From positions 1-64,000 of the forward strand of contig CAYQCH010000001.1 of the NCBI GenBank assembly GCA_964415935.1: a stretch of 64,000 nt of DNA. Reading direction: 5' to 3'. Position 1 is the stretch's first letter; each line of letters begins with the position of its first letter. Of this stretch, positions 45,689-54,607 are shown piece by piece. The position numbers and the translations under genes were made by a program. Source of the stretch: CAYQCH01 sp964415935. GTDB taxonomy: Bacteria; Patescibacteriota; Patescibacteriia; VMEV01; CAYQCH01. The notes beneath the pieces are model-generated. The model made no database searches. It saw nothing but the letters and a program-made list of their open reading frames with translations, and was not told where the DNA came from.

Positions 45689-46474
45689 CTACAATCGGGC
45701 ATCCACGCGGATTCCGACGGGACAATGGTCAGAACCCATGACCTGCGGCCAAATAAAGGCATCCTTGACATGTTTCATGAATTCCTGGTTTACCCAAAAA
45801 TAGTCGATTCGCCATCCGACATTGCGGTCGCGCGCCCGGGTTTTCTGGTCCCAATAACTATACTGATGCGGCTCTTTGCTGAAATGGCGGAACGTGTCGG
45901 CGTATCCAAGCTGCTGCAGCGTATCAAGCCGCTTGCGCTCAACAGGCATAAATCCGGAATTTTTAACATTCTCCTTGGGGCGTGCCAGGTCGATCTCATG
46001 ATGCGCGGTGTTGTAATCGCCGCAAACGACAATGTTCTTCCCTTTCTTACGGAACGTCTCGATGTATGTGTAAAACTTGTCGTAAAAATTCAGCTTGTAC
46101 TTCAGCCGGACCGGGCCGCTGCCGCCGTTGGGAAAGTAGACGTTAAACAAAACAAAATCTTCAAATTCAAGCAGGTTCACTCGGCCTTCTTCGTCCAGCC
46201 AGTCCTGTTCAAAATTGGTCATGGACATGCGCGGGCAGCTTTTTGTAAACACGGCCGTGCCGCTGTACCCCGGCCGGTTTGCCGACGACCAGAACGTGTA
46301 ATACCCTTCCGGCCGCAGCAGTTCGTCCGTTAACTGTTCCACATGCGCTTTTGTTTCTTGCACGCAGAGCACATCGGGTTTAGCCTCTTGCAGCCATTGT
46401 AAAAATCCTTTTTTGTGCGCGGCGCGGATGCCGTTAACATTCCAGGAAACCAGCGTGGTAAATTTTTTCGCCAT
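45689..46474 (-). CDS. xth: Exodeoxyribonuclease III (AP endonuclease)
   Basis: A DNA repair nuclease of the exonuclease III/APE1 family, 261 aa. Motifs present: SWNVNGIRAAHKKGF, LCVQETKA (metal-binding Glu), NVYFPNGG, VVCGDYNTAHHEIDL (catalytic Asp and Asn), WRIDYFWVN and the final GSDHCPVGIRV (catalytic Asp-His). It is complete. A TGCTATACT extended -10 (46482-46490) lies so close that the mRNA may be almost leaderless. Confidence 0.96.
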   Translation of the reverse strand: MAKKFTTLVSWNVNGIRAAHKKGFLQWLQEAKPDVLCVQETKAHVEQLTDELLRPEGYYTFWSSANRPGYSGTAVFTKSCPRMSMTNFEQDWLDEEGRVNLLEFEDFVLFNVYFPNGGSGPVRLKYKLNFYDKFYTYIETFRKKGKNIVVCGDYNTAHHEIDLARPKENVKNSGFMPVERKRLDTLQQLGYADTFRHFSKEPHQYSYWDQKTRARDRNVGWRIDYFWVNQEFMKHVKDAFIWPQVMGSDHCPVGIRVDARL

Positions 46475-46481
46475 AGATACC

Positions 46482-46490
46482 AGTATAGCA
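46482..46490 (-). promoter_or_regulatory. Extended -10 element of xth
   Basis: TGCTATACT on the minus strand, ending 8 bases before the ATG at 46474, with no clear -35. The same TGCTATACT block appears before the genes at 47580 and 58364. Confidence 0.5.
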
Positions 46491-46498
46491 AAAGGAAA

Positions 46499-46526
46499 GG
46501 TCCCGTTTGATTTCTCATTCGGGACC
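46499..46526 (-). terminator. Terminator overlapping the end of the 82-aa membrane gene
   Basis: 7-bp arms GGTCCCG/CGGGACC, followed on the minus strand by a T-rich stretch (TTTCCTTTTG). The stop codon at 46515 lies in its loop. Confidence 0.6.
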
Positions 46527-46760
46527 TGGCTCTGGCGTAATCAGGCCGAGACGGCACAGGACCTTGTCCATAAGCCACATGAACACATCGACCGGCGCGG
46601 CCAGAACCATCAAAACGCCCCATCCGATGATGCATGCCATGAGGATGAACACGACATACGTCATGCGAAAGACATTCATGATGCTCATGGGCGCATCTTC
46701 AAAAAATGAACAAAACGCCTGAAAGCGGGTCTCGCGAACCGCACCTTGTTGCCCGTACAT
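46515..46760 (-). CDS. Small membrane protein, unknown function
   Basis: 81 aa from the ATG at 46760, chosen because a perfect AGGAGG lies 5 bases upstream; a GTG two codons earlier would be too close. It has one long or two short hydrophobic helices in the middle (FRMTYVVFILMACIIGWGVLMVL), then VDVFMWLMDKVLCRLG. No family is recognised. It is monocistronic, between xth and the CcdA-like gene. Confidence 0.75.
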   Translation of the reverse strand: MYGQQGAVRETRFQAFCSFFEDAPMSIMNVFRMTYVVFILMACIIGWGVLMVLAAPVDVFMWLMDKVLCRLGLITPEPGPE

Positions 46761-46806
46761 GGGCACCTCCTGTCCACACTCTGGAAAACCTGGGGCAAGT
46801 TGTCAA

Positions 46807-47580
46807 TTACCTGATATCAAACAAATACAATTCAAGCGAGCCAAACCTTGTAAACGCTGAAGAAAAAAGGTAAATCCAGTTACCGAGCAGCAGGATGCCA
46901 ATCACCATCATGAGTATGCCCGAAACGCGCATGAGGATGTTCAGGCTGCGGCGATGCCGGCGAAGCAACTCAATACCGCGATGCAGGAACAGGCTGATGA
47001 GGAGAAACGGCGTGCCCAGCCCGATGCCGTAAAAAAACAGCAGCAGCGCGCCCTGCCAGAAACTGGCCGCCTGGCTGGACCAGAACAAGATGACGGCAAG
47101 CACCGGGCCAATGCACGGTGTCCACGAAAACCCGAACGATACCCCGATGATAAAGGCGTTGAGGGGGGCGAAACGCGTCAGCTTTGTGGGCAGTTGCAAC
47201 CGTTTGGTAAAACTTAAGAACCGCAGCTCAAACAAGCCGGCGATATACGCGCCGACCACAATGAGCAACAATCCGCCAATCGTATGCATGATGCCGCGAT
47301 AGGCCTGCAGCTTGGCGCCGATCAAGGTAACCGTCAGCCCGAACAGCATGAACACGAACACAAACCCGGCGACGTACGCCAGGCTGGTGGCCAGAAGCAG
47401 GCGGCGCAGCGATTTTGCCTGCTTCGGGTCTAGGGTGGCAGACTGCGTTTCCTGCAATGAAACGCCGGCAATGTAACTCATGTACGCCGGCACTAAAGGC
47501 AAGTGGCAGGGCGCGATAAAGGTAACGAGCCCTGCCACATAGGCAACAAAGACCGAAATTTCGTTTGCTTGAAGAACCAT
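46807..47580 (-). CDS. CcdA/DsbD-type membrane protein
   Basis: A six-helix carrier of reducing equivalents across the membrane. From the ATG at 47580 it is 257 aa. The paired helices carry the redox cysteines in FIAPCHLPLVPAY (helix 1) and SWTPCIGPVL (helix 4). An in-frame ATG at 47643 would add 21 residues with a CAYC motif, but a TGCTATACT -10 at 47624-47632 favours the shorter form. It may keep exported cysteine-rich proteins, such as those at 20-31 kb, correctly reduced. No thioredoxin partner is adjacent. Confidence 0.88.
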   Translation of the reverse strand: MVLQANEISVFVAYVAGLVTFIAPCHLPLVPAYMSYIAGVSLQETQSATLDPKQAKSLRRLLLATSLAYVAGFVFVFMLFGLTVTLIGAKLQAYRGIMHTIGGLLLIVVGAYIAGLFELRFLSFTKRLQLPTKLTRFAPLNAFIIGVSFGFSWTPCIGPVLAVILFWSSQAASFWQGALLLFFYGIGLGTPFLLISLFLHRGIELLRRHRRSLNILMRVSGILMMVIGILLLGNWIYLFSSAFTRFGSLELYLFDIR

Positions 47581-47660
47581 ACAGTACGCGCAGTTATACA
47601 CGGCCAGCGGCGGGATATTCCGCAGTATAGCATCCTGAAACATGATATACTTTACTCTCT

Positions 47661-47846
47661 ATGCAATCCGCACCTTCATCCGGCGCCAGCGGCCTGATGG
47701 CCGTAGCCGCGGCCTATAAAGCGCAGCAACAAAAAATGAAAGCCTTGGAAACGGAGCAACTGGCGCTGCTCCAGGAAGCCATGCGCCTTTTACAAGAGAG
47801 CCGCATGAGCGAGGCCCGAAAAAAACTGGAAGCCATCCTCCAATAA
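47661..47846 (+). CDS. Short helical protein before the large coiled-coil gene
   Basis: 61 aa. A Ser/Gly/Ala-rich start is followed by a single amphipathic helix (YKAQQQKMKALETEQLALLQ, then LLQESRMSEARKKLEAIL). A TATACT with an upstream TG (47643-47651) puts the start of transcription only about 3 nt before the ATG. It ends 8 bases before the next gene, so the two are likely one operon. No family is recognised. Confidence 0.6.
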   Translation: MQSAPSSGASGLMAVAAAYKAQQQKMKALETEQLALLQEAMRLLQESRMSEARKKLEAILQ

Positions 47847-47854
47847 TTTTGCCT

Positions 47855-50473
47855 ATGCCAACAAGCACGGTTGCCCCATCCGCCGAACAACCCATACGCA
47901 AGTCCGAGCCCTTTGACATGCCGGTGCGCAAACGGGAGGCTGCGGGAAAAACAGAAATTCCCCAGGGTTTTTCCGAATCCGCCGATGATGCCGTACGCGC
48001 GGCGGAGCAGATTAAGCAAATCGCCGATCATATTAACCGTTCCGTCGAGCAGGCGCGCGCCACCCATCAACGCATCATGGGAATCGAAGTTTCCGGAAAC
48101 CAGCGCCTGGATGAAATCAAAGCAACGTCCGCATCCCTCCTCAAAGAAATGGAGGACTTGCGCGCCGATGTCATGACGCATGGCATTCAAAACATGGATG
48201 CGGAAGTTCTTGCCAGCCGACAAAAAGAAATTACGCAGAACTTGTCCGCCTTGGCCGAAGATGCAGAAGGCGCTTCCCTCCCGTCGGCACGCGAACCGGA
48301 GGTAAAAACGGCATTTCAACAACATTTGGAATCGGTAGAGAAACTCGAACTTGATGAGCCACTGGAATTGGTTCCCGAGGAAGAACCGTCCGCTCCGGAC
48401 ATCGCCGAACAGCAAGCCGCTGAGGCCGCGGCAGCACCTGAAGAAATACAGCCTGAGCCTGCGGCGCCCCAACCCGCAGAAACTGAGCCTGCATCGGCCG
48501 CAGAAGCGCCTGCTGCGCGCCAAACGGAGTCATACGACCGTTCTGCCGCCTGGCAAGAGATGCGCGTCAAATTGAAAAGCATCGACCGCGTGCGGGAAGA
48601 CGTGTTCAAAACGAAGGACCAGTTAAACGAAGTCGCGCGGGAAATAAAACGGCTTACGGCCAGCATGGAATCCGCGGACGCCCAATTCGGATCAATTGAT
48701 GGTCTGGTGGACGCCATTGCCGACGCCCAGGCCATGATCGGCGGACGGGAATCCGCCGCGGCCGCGCGCGAAAAGCTGCAAGCGCTGATAACCGCCTATC
48801 AAGAGGGCAACGAAGACCTGCCGACCAACCTGATCCGCGAACTCAAATCCATTTCGGGAACAGAAGGGCTGTCCAGGCAAATTCAAGAAGCGCGGCAACG
48901 CGCTGCCAAGGCCGGGATTCTCCAAAAAGCTAGCCAGTTGTTGCAATCCGTTTTGGGGTACACCGAAGTTTCCGGATTGGAATTTGTGCAGGCCCATGCA
49001 AAAAAGCAGCTTACGGACGCGGTAGACACCCTCATGCAGCGCCTGCGCAATGAACATCAGCTCGCCTATTTGAAAGATAGGAAAAAAGAGCTGGAACTGG
49101 AAAAAGAGTCGCAACTGCAGCAGATTGCCTTTGACGTGAGGCTGGAAGCGCTCATGGCCGATGCTATCGCCGCTGAACAAGGCGCGGCCATGGTCAAAAA
49201 GCGCATGGATGCATTCCTCAAAAACCTTCCCGGCGAGGCTGCCGCCGCGCTGCAAGACTATCCGCATGCTGCCCCAACGGAAGTTCATTACCTCATGAGT
49301 GCACAAGACCGCCAGACGTATGAACGACTGGCTGCGCAATACCATGCGCACATGGAAAAATTTAACGCCGCTTTGGACGAAATGGCCGGCATGAGCAAAG
49401 ACGGCGTGGCCGCATTCCACGCGCGCCAGTCGCCTCAGGAAACAGCCGCCCCCCAGCCCCAGGACGCTGAAACGCCTCGCCAAGCGGAGGAAGAATCTTT
49501 GAATACGGCGCTGGAAAACAAGAAGGATCAAATCGACCAGGCCTGGGATGCCGATACGCGCCAGCGCCTGACAGAGATTCTAAAACGCCACTACCCCAAA
49601 TACATCAGCGACGAAGACGCGGAAAATGATGTCGCGGAATTCATTGCAATCCATCTGCCCGACAAAGCACAGCGCAAACTGTATGAGATGGGCCGTTTGC
49701 AACGGGACCTGCGGGACGCGGAATCAGGGGAAGAAATCGACCAGATCCTCGTGGATAAAGCCGGGCTATTGCGCGATATTGAGGAAGCACTGCGCAATCC
49801 GGACCTGCTGCGCAACCCGGACATCCAGGGCGTGAAGAATTTTTTCAACAAACGCCCTGGTGAGACCACTAAAGCTGATACAGGTGAAAAAACCCTCTCC
49901 ATGGAAGAGCTGGAAGATATGTCTGGCGATGAGACCGTAGCGCCGTCATACGCAGAACCCATTGAAGGCTATCTGCCGCCGTCAGAGAAAGAAATCCAAG
50001 ACAAGCGCGAAGACGCCAGCAAGGACCTCAAAGAGTTATCAGCCATTTTCCACCAGCGCCTGGGCGACATGTCCCACAGCAAATTGCTGCCGCAAGCCGG
50101 CACATGGAACAAGTTGCGCGATTTGGACGCAACCGCCGCCGACCTTAAGCGCATTGACATGCTGTCAGCTGATTCCAAAAAGGAGCTGCTTAAGACGCTA
50201 ATCGAGCTGCATAACAGCTTGAATGACAGGCCTTTTGACCCATACGGATCATCTGCGGCGGAATACTTAGAGATAAAAAGCGGCGGCGCGGAAATCAAAG
50301 CCATTGCCGACACGCTGGGCGTAAACCTCAAACAGCTGGTCCGGGAAATGTCTAAACCCGCAGAAGCAAAAGCCGAACCCGCCAAGGCCGCGCCACGACG
50401 AAAGCCGCGGCAAGCGCCCCCGCCCAAACCGATACGCCGCCGCCCCGCCACCGCGCGCCCGCGTGCCGCCTAA
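47855..50473 (+). CDS. Large coiled-coil protein, unknown function
   Basis: 872 aa from the ATG at 47855 (a TTG two codons earlier is possible). It is nearly all charged helix, with no signal peptide or membrane segment, so cytoplasmic. An acidic Pro/Ala/Glu-rich region lies at about 165-225 (PEPAAPQPAETEP). Long heptad stretches follow (DQLNEVAREIKRLTASMES), then a helical C-terminal half and a very basic Pro/Arg/Lys tail that could bind nucleic acid. It resembles large hypotheticals of Patescibacteria but I cannot name a family. Confidence 0.8.
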   Translation: MPTSTVAPSAEQPIRKSEPFDMPVRKREAAGKTEIPQGFSESADDAVRAAEQIKQIADHINRSVEQARATHQRIMGIEVSGNQRLDEIKATSASLLKEMEDLRADVMTHGIQNMDAEVLASRQKEITQNLSALAEDAEGASLPSAREPEVKTAFQQHLESVEKLELDEPLELVPEEEPSAPDIAEQQAAEAAAAPEEIQPEPAAPQPAETEPASAAEAPAARQTESYDRSAAWQEMRVKLKSIDRVREDVFKTKDQLNEVAREIKRLTASMESADAQFGSIDGLVDAIADAQAMIGGRESAAAAREKLQALITAYQEGNEDLPTNLIRELKSISGTEGLSRQIQEARQRAAKAGILQKASQLLQSVLGYTEVSGLEFVQAHAKKQLTDAVDTLMQRLRNEHQLAYLKDRKKELELEKESQLQQIAFDVRLEALMADAIAAEQGAAMVKKRMDAFLKNLPGEAAAALQDYPHAAPTEVHYLMSAQDRQTYERLAAQYHAHMEKFNAALDEMAGMSKDGVAAFHARQSPQETAAPQPQDAETPRQAEEESLNTALENKKDQIDQAWDADTRQRLTEILKRHYPKYISDEDAENDVAEFIAIHLPDKAQRKLYEMGRLQRDLRDAESGEEIDQILVDKAGLLRDIEEALRNPDLLRNPDIQGVKNFFNKRPGETTKADTGEKTLSMEELEDMSGDETVAPSYAEPIEGYLPPSEKEIQDKREDASKDLKELSAIFHQRLGDMSHSKLLPQAGTWNKLRDLDATAADLKRIDMLSADSKKELLKTLIELHNSLNDRPFDPYGSSAAEYLEIKSGGAEIKAIADTLGVNLKQLVREMSKPAEAKAEPAKAAPRRKPRQAPPPKPIRRRPATARPRAA

Positions 50474-50474
50474 A

Positions 50475-50507
50475 CCAAAACCCGCTCCGAGACATTCGGA
50501 GCGGGTT
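50475..50507. terminator. Bidirectional terminator between the coiled-coil gene and rpoD
   Basis: A perfect 14-bp stem AAAACCCGCTCCGA/TCGGAGCGGGTTTT with a 5-base loop. It serves the convergent genes at 50473 and 50515. Confidence 0.92.
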
Positions 50508-50514
50508 TTGCGTT

Positions 50515-51717
50515 TTAGCGGAGATAATCTTTTAGCCGGCTGATCTGCGGCATGTTCAAGGCGTTCTGCAATGCCTTGGCTTCAATCTGGCGGATGCGTT
50601 CGCGCGTTACGCCGAATTCCTGACCCACCTCTTCCAGCGTGTGGGTTACGCCGTCGGTAAGGCCAAAACGCATTTCCAGAATCTTCTGCTCGCGCGGGCT
50701 GAGATTTTTAATGATCTCGCGCACATGGTCCTTGAGAAGCTGCAGGCCGGCTGAGCGATCCGGCATCATGTTCTTTTCGTCTTCAATGAACTCTTCCAGC
50801 GTGGAATCCTCATCATCATCGCCGACCGGCGTCTCCAGGGAAACCGTGTCTTGGGAAATCTTCATGATATGGCGCACCTTTTCCACGTCTTCGCCCATTT
50901 CCGCGGCGATTTCTTCCGGCAGCGGCTCGCGGCCAAGGTCCTGGATGAGGCGACGCTCCACCTGCTGGAACTTATTGATGGTTTCCACCATGTGCACCGG
51001 AATACGGATGGTACGGCTCTGGTCGGCCAAGGCACGCGTGATGGCCTGACGGATCCACCATGTGGCATACGTGGAGAACTTGTACCCCTTGCGGTATTCA
51101 AATTTTTCCACGGCGCGGAACAAGCCGATGTTGCCCTCTTGAATCAGGTCCAACAGGGACAAGGACTTGCCCGTAAACTTTTTGGCAATGGACACCACCA
51201 GACGCAGGTTGGCTTCAATCAACCGCTGCTTGGCTTCCGGATCGTTGCGTTCTTTGCGCTTGGCCAGGGCCACTTCTTCTTCCGCAGTCAGCAGCGGCAC
51301 CTTGCCGATCTCGCGCAGGTACATCTGGATGGAGTCGCTGGAAATGTCGCTTAAATCGATGCCCAACACCTTGGACTTCTCTTCCTTCTTGTCCGTTTTT
51401 TCGGCCTTCTTCTGTTCGCTTGGCAGCTGAAGCAGTCCGCCTTTCTGCTCCACGACGCTCACGCCGTAGTCCCAGAGCAGCTCCAAAAAATCTTCAAACA
51501 CGTCGATATAGTCCTCGATTTCAGGAAATGCGTACAGCACTTCCTGCTCGGTGAGGAATCCACGCGACTTGGCTGTTTTAAACAAACGATCTAGTGTTTC
51601 CTTGTTCGGCGGCACGGCCGGTTCTAGCGGCGCGCGCGGCTTGCGGCTGGCACTCTTTTTGGCCGCTTTCTTTGCGCTGGATTTGGACTTCTTTGCACGT
51701 TGCTTCTTTGCTGGCAT
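50515..51717 (-). CDS. rpoD: Primary sigma factor RpoD (sigma-70)
   Basis: The housekeeping sigma factor. The ATG at 51717 has GGTGAG at 7-base spacing and gives 400 aa. A Lys/Ala-rich tail and a reduced region 1.1 are followed by region 1.2 ([16 protein letters not shown]), region 2 ([22 protein letters not shown], then [16 protein letters not shown]), region 3 and region 4 ([23 protein letters not shown]). Its -10/-35 reading residues fit the TTGACA/TATAAT promoters seen in this window. dnaG lies directly upstream. Confidence 0.97.
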   Translation of the reverse strand: MPAKKQRAKKSKSSAKKAAKKSASRKPRAPLEPAVPPNKETLDRLFKTAKSRGFLTEQEVLYAFPEIEDYIDVFEDFLELLWDYGVSVVEQKGGLLQLPSEQKKAEKTDKKEEKSKVLGIDLSDISSDSIQMYLREIGKVPLLTAEEEVALAKRKERNDPEAKQRLIEANLRLVVSIAKKFTGKSLSLLDLIQEGNIGLFRAVEKFEYRKGYKFSTYATWWIRQAITRALADQSRTIRIPVHMVETINKFQQVERRLIQDLGREPLPEEIAAEMGEDVEKVRHIMKISQDTVSLETPVGDDDEDSTLEEFIEDEKNMMPDRSAGLQLLKDHVREIIKNLSPREQKILEMRFGLTDGVTHTLEEVGQEFGVTRERIRQIEAKALQNALNMPQISRLKDYLR

Positions 51718-51762
51718 ACACATGCTCACCAGCCAAAACGCGACACCGATTGGCTTGTGGGA

Positions 51763-53577
51763 CTAATTGATTTGAGCTAATTGTTGGGAAAGCACGGAAA
51801 AATCCCGGGATAACTGCTGGAGACGGGCCATGTCCTGCGCCCGTTCCGCATCCCGGATGTCCGCCTGGAGGTTGCGCAGCTGGTCTTCCAGCCGCTTTCG
51901 TTTCAGAAACGAGAGGCGCGCGCCCAAAACCTGCGTCGCTTCAGGTCCGGTCAGCTCGGCGAATTCCTTGTCGCCGTACAGCTGCAAGCGCGAAAAAAAA
52001 GTTTGCAAATCATGTGCGAGCCTTTTCGAAAAGGCTTCAGTAAACAGGGGGTTCTCCCCTGCTGATATGGCCATATCATAAAATGATTTCATCTCTTTGT
52101 AAAGGGCCCGCTCTTCCGACCCGGGCAATATCAAAGAATCTTCCAATGCGTACCCGTCCAAAAACCCCGGATGCATGGCATATAAGGCCAAAATATCCTG
52201 GCTGGCCGATTGCTCCGGCGAAGGCGCGGCGGCCGGTTTTTGCGGCTCGAGCATGGCCTTGGCGCCGGGCTGCGGCTGGCTGCGCGGCCGCGCGGCCTGG
52301 ACGGGCTGCTGGCGAAGCACCTGGTACAACGCTTCGTGGCTGGTCTGGAGTTCATCTCCCAGCAGCCGGACGTAATGTTCCACTTCCACGGGATTGGTGA
52401 AATGTTTAAGCATCGATAATACGTCCTGAGCAATCTGTTTCTTCCCGTCTGGTAGTCGCGGATCATAGGTTGCCAGGCTGCGCGACAAAATAACATCCAT
52501 CACCGGCCGCGCCGAGGCAATGGCCTGCTCCCACAACACAGGATCTTTCTGTATGCATTCATCCGGGTCTTTGCCGTACGGCAGCGTCAGCGCCTTGACG
52601 CTCATGCCAGCGCGCAGAGCCAGCTCCATACCCCGCCGCGCCGCCATGAACCCGGCCGCGTCGGCGTCAAAAGAAAAAATCAACGTATTTGTAAATCGCT
52701 TCAGCAAGGCGATTTGCGCTTCCGTAAAAGCCGTGCCCGACACGGCGACCACCTGCTTGGCGCCTGCCTGATGCGAACTTATGGCGTCCATGTTTCCTTC
52801 CACAACCACGACATGGCCGGCAGCTTTTATGGCTTGCTTCGCCTGATCCAGCGCGAACACAACCCGACTTTTGTCGTATAGTTCGGTTTGCGGCGTATTG
52901 ATGTATTTGCCCCCCTCAAACTCCTTGGCGATGGCGCGCGCCGTAAATCCGACGACGCGGCCGTTTACGTCGCATAATGGAATCATCAGCCGTCCGCGGA
53001 ACCGGTCGTAATATGAACGGCGCTCCTGGTTGTACACCATGACGCCGGCCGCAACCATATCTTCATTGGAAAAACCGCGGGAAGACAAAAACTTCTGCAA
53101 AACGTCCCAGGCATCGGGCGCGAATCCGATGTTGAAGGTGGACAACGTCTCCGGACGTAGGCCGCGGGAGGTGGTATACGCGCGCGCCCCCGCCGCCTGC
53201 GGATGTGATGTCAAAATCTTGTGATAAAACGCGCGCGTTGTCTCCAGCACCTCCCGCAACGCGTCCTTTTTTTGCACCTCCTGGGGAGAAACGCGTTTTT
53301 CGATCTTCACGCCCGCGCGTTCTCCAAGAAGTTTTAAGGTTTCGTAAAAATTCAACCCCTCTATTTTTTGGACAAATGAAAAAATATCGCCGCCCTCATG
53401 GCAGCCGAAACAATGCCAGATTTGCTTGCCCTGGCTGACCATGAATGACGGCGATTTTTCCTGGTGGAACGGACAGTTGCCTTTATGGTTGGCGCCCGCG
53501 CGCTTGAGCGGAACGTATTGCTGCACCGTCTCGACAATGTCCAGCCGCTGTTTGATTTCCTCCACTTCGCGTGACAT
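51763..53577 (-). CDS. dnaG: DNA primase
   Basis: Synthesises RNA primers for replication, 604 aa. The N-terminal zinc ribbon has CPFHQEKSPSF and WHCFGCHEGGD (Cys-His...Cys-Cys). The RNA polymerase/TOPRIM core carries VVVEGNMDAIS and SFDADAAG. A Pro/Gln/Ala-rich linker (about 420-460) leads to a C-terminal helicase-binding domain. It lies 45 bases upstream of rpoD on the same strand, as in the macromolecular synthesis operon, but rpsU is not adjacent. Confidence 0.97.
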   Translation of the reverse strand: MSREVEEIKQRLDIVETVQQYVPLKRAGANHKGNCPFHQEKSPSFMVSQGKQIWHCFGCHEGGDIFSFVQKIEGLNFYETLKLLGERAGVKIEKRVSPQEVQKKDALREVLETTRAFYHKILTSHPQAAGARAYTTSRGLRPETLSTFNIGFAPDAWDVLQKFLSSRGFSNEDMVAAGVMVYNQERRSYYDRFRGRLMIPLCDVNGRVVGFTARAIAKEFEGGKYINTPQTELYDKSRVVFALDQAKQAIKAAGHVVVVEGNMDAISSHQAGAKQVVAVSGTAFTEAQIALLKRFTNTLIFSFDADAAGFMAARRGMELALRAGMSVKALTLPYGKDPDECIQKDPVLWEQAIASARPVMDVILSRSLATYDPRLPDGKKQIAQDVLSMLKHFTNPVEVEHYVRLLGDELQTSHEALYQVLRQQPVQAARPRSQPQPGAKAMLEPQKPAAAPSPEQSASQDILALYAMHPGFLDGYALEDSLILPGSEERALYKEMKSFYDMAISAGENPLFTEAFSKRLAHDLQTFFSRLQLYGDKEFAELTGPEATQVLGARLSFLKRKRLEDQLRNLQADIRDAERAQDMARLQQLSRDFSVLSQQLAQIN

Positions 53578-53620
53578 AGCGCCCCAAGGTTACCCTGCGG
53601 GGACCAAAAAGACAACCGCG

Positions 53621-54598
53621 CTATTTATTTGTTTCTTCGGCTGCTGCGGCTTTTTCTTCTTCCGTCAGCGTGAACTTTGTCCTCATGGCCCCGTAATCGC
53701 TCAGGGCATCGTCAATATTTTGCGTAGGGACGTTATACCCGATGCCATCCGAGCCGCGAACAACCAAATAGGTTTCTCCGCCGTTGGCATATATGTTCCA
53801 GGTTTCCTTGCGCTCAAACGTATCTACCGTTCCTACTTCAATGACCACGGTGGCAAAGGTGCTGCGATTGCTGCGGGCATTTTCCACATCCTCTTTGGAC
53901 GGAAAATCAGAAGCCCCGAGCTGCGCGAAAGAGCGCAACCAGTCTGTGACCTTATCCGTATCAACCACCTGTGCGGCGATGCGGTTTGTGCCAAGGGTCC
54001 AACCGGACGTGGTATTCACCAAATCCCAATTGATCTGATTCTCGTTATATGTGACACGACGAACCTGGTCAGCAGTAAACGAGGCCAGTGCGCGATCGCG
54101 CCAGAAGCTGGGATCTTCATTCAACGCATAGCGGGGAAACCCATTCATGACATAGACATCATCCTGGTCAGGCAACCGGACGTACACGGCATCGCCGCCG
54201 GCGGTCTTGCCGACAATCATCTCGGCTTTCACCTGGTCGCTTTCCAGCATGGTCAGTCGCACGCCTTTGCCGTCAACCTCAAAACGCTCATGATATTGTT
54301 TGTTTCCGGATACCCGCGACGTAACCGAGGCAGTCCTCAGCGAGGCGATAAGATCCTCGATTTTTTGCGCGTTTGCCGGAGCATCATCAATACGCCACTC
54401 CCCATTCGATTCCCGCACGTCAATCTGTTTGCCGTCTCCGAATACCAGCCGCACTTCGTCTATGGACTCGGCGGGCAGCCCTTCAAAACGCAAGGCCGCA
54501 GGCGGCTCAAACGATGCCGGGCGCGCGTACCAGCGCAAACCAACATAGCCAAGGACAAGAACAACAAACATGACGAGAAGCGTGGACAATCGTTTCAT
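53621..54598 (-). CDS. DUF4340-domain protein
   Basis: 325 aa. An N-terminal signal-anchor helix (residues 5-22) is followed by repeated beta-rich DUF4340-type modules: VRLVFGDGKQIDVRESNGEWRI near residue 52, then DADQ-type and VTYNENQINWDL-type units. DUF4340 proteins sit next to GldG-like proteins in many bacteria. It lies 9 bases downstream of the GldFG-like fusion, so it is the third part of the same export or surface system. The role is unknown; the N-terminus suggests an outer-face location. Confidence 0.88.
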   Translation of the reverse strand: MKRLSTLLVMFVVLVLGYVGLRWYARPASFEPPAALRFEGLPAESIDEVRLVFGDGKQIDVRESNGEWRIDDAPANAQKIEDLIASLRTASVTSRVSGNKQYHERFEVDGKGVRLTMLESDQVKAEMIVGKTAGGDAVYVRLPDQDDVYVMNGFPRYALNEDPSFWRDRALASFTADQVRRVTYNENQINWDLVNTTSGWTLGTNRIAAQVVDTDKVTDWLRSFAQLGASDFPSKEDVENARSNRSTFATVVIEVGTVDTFERKETWNIYANGGETYLVVRGSDGIGYNVPTQNIDDALSDYGAMRTKFTLTEEEKAAAAEETNK

Positions 54599-54607
54599 AC
54601 GGGAAGG

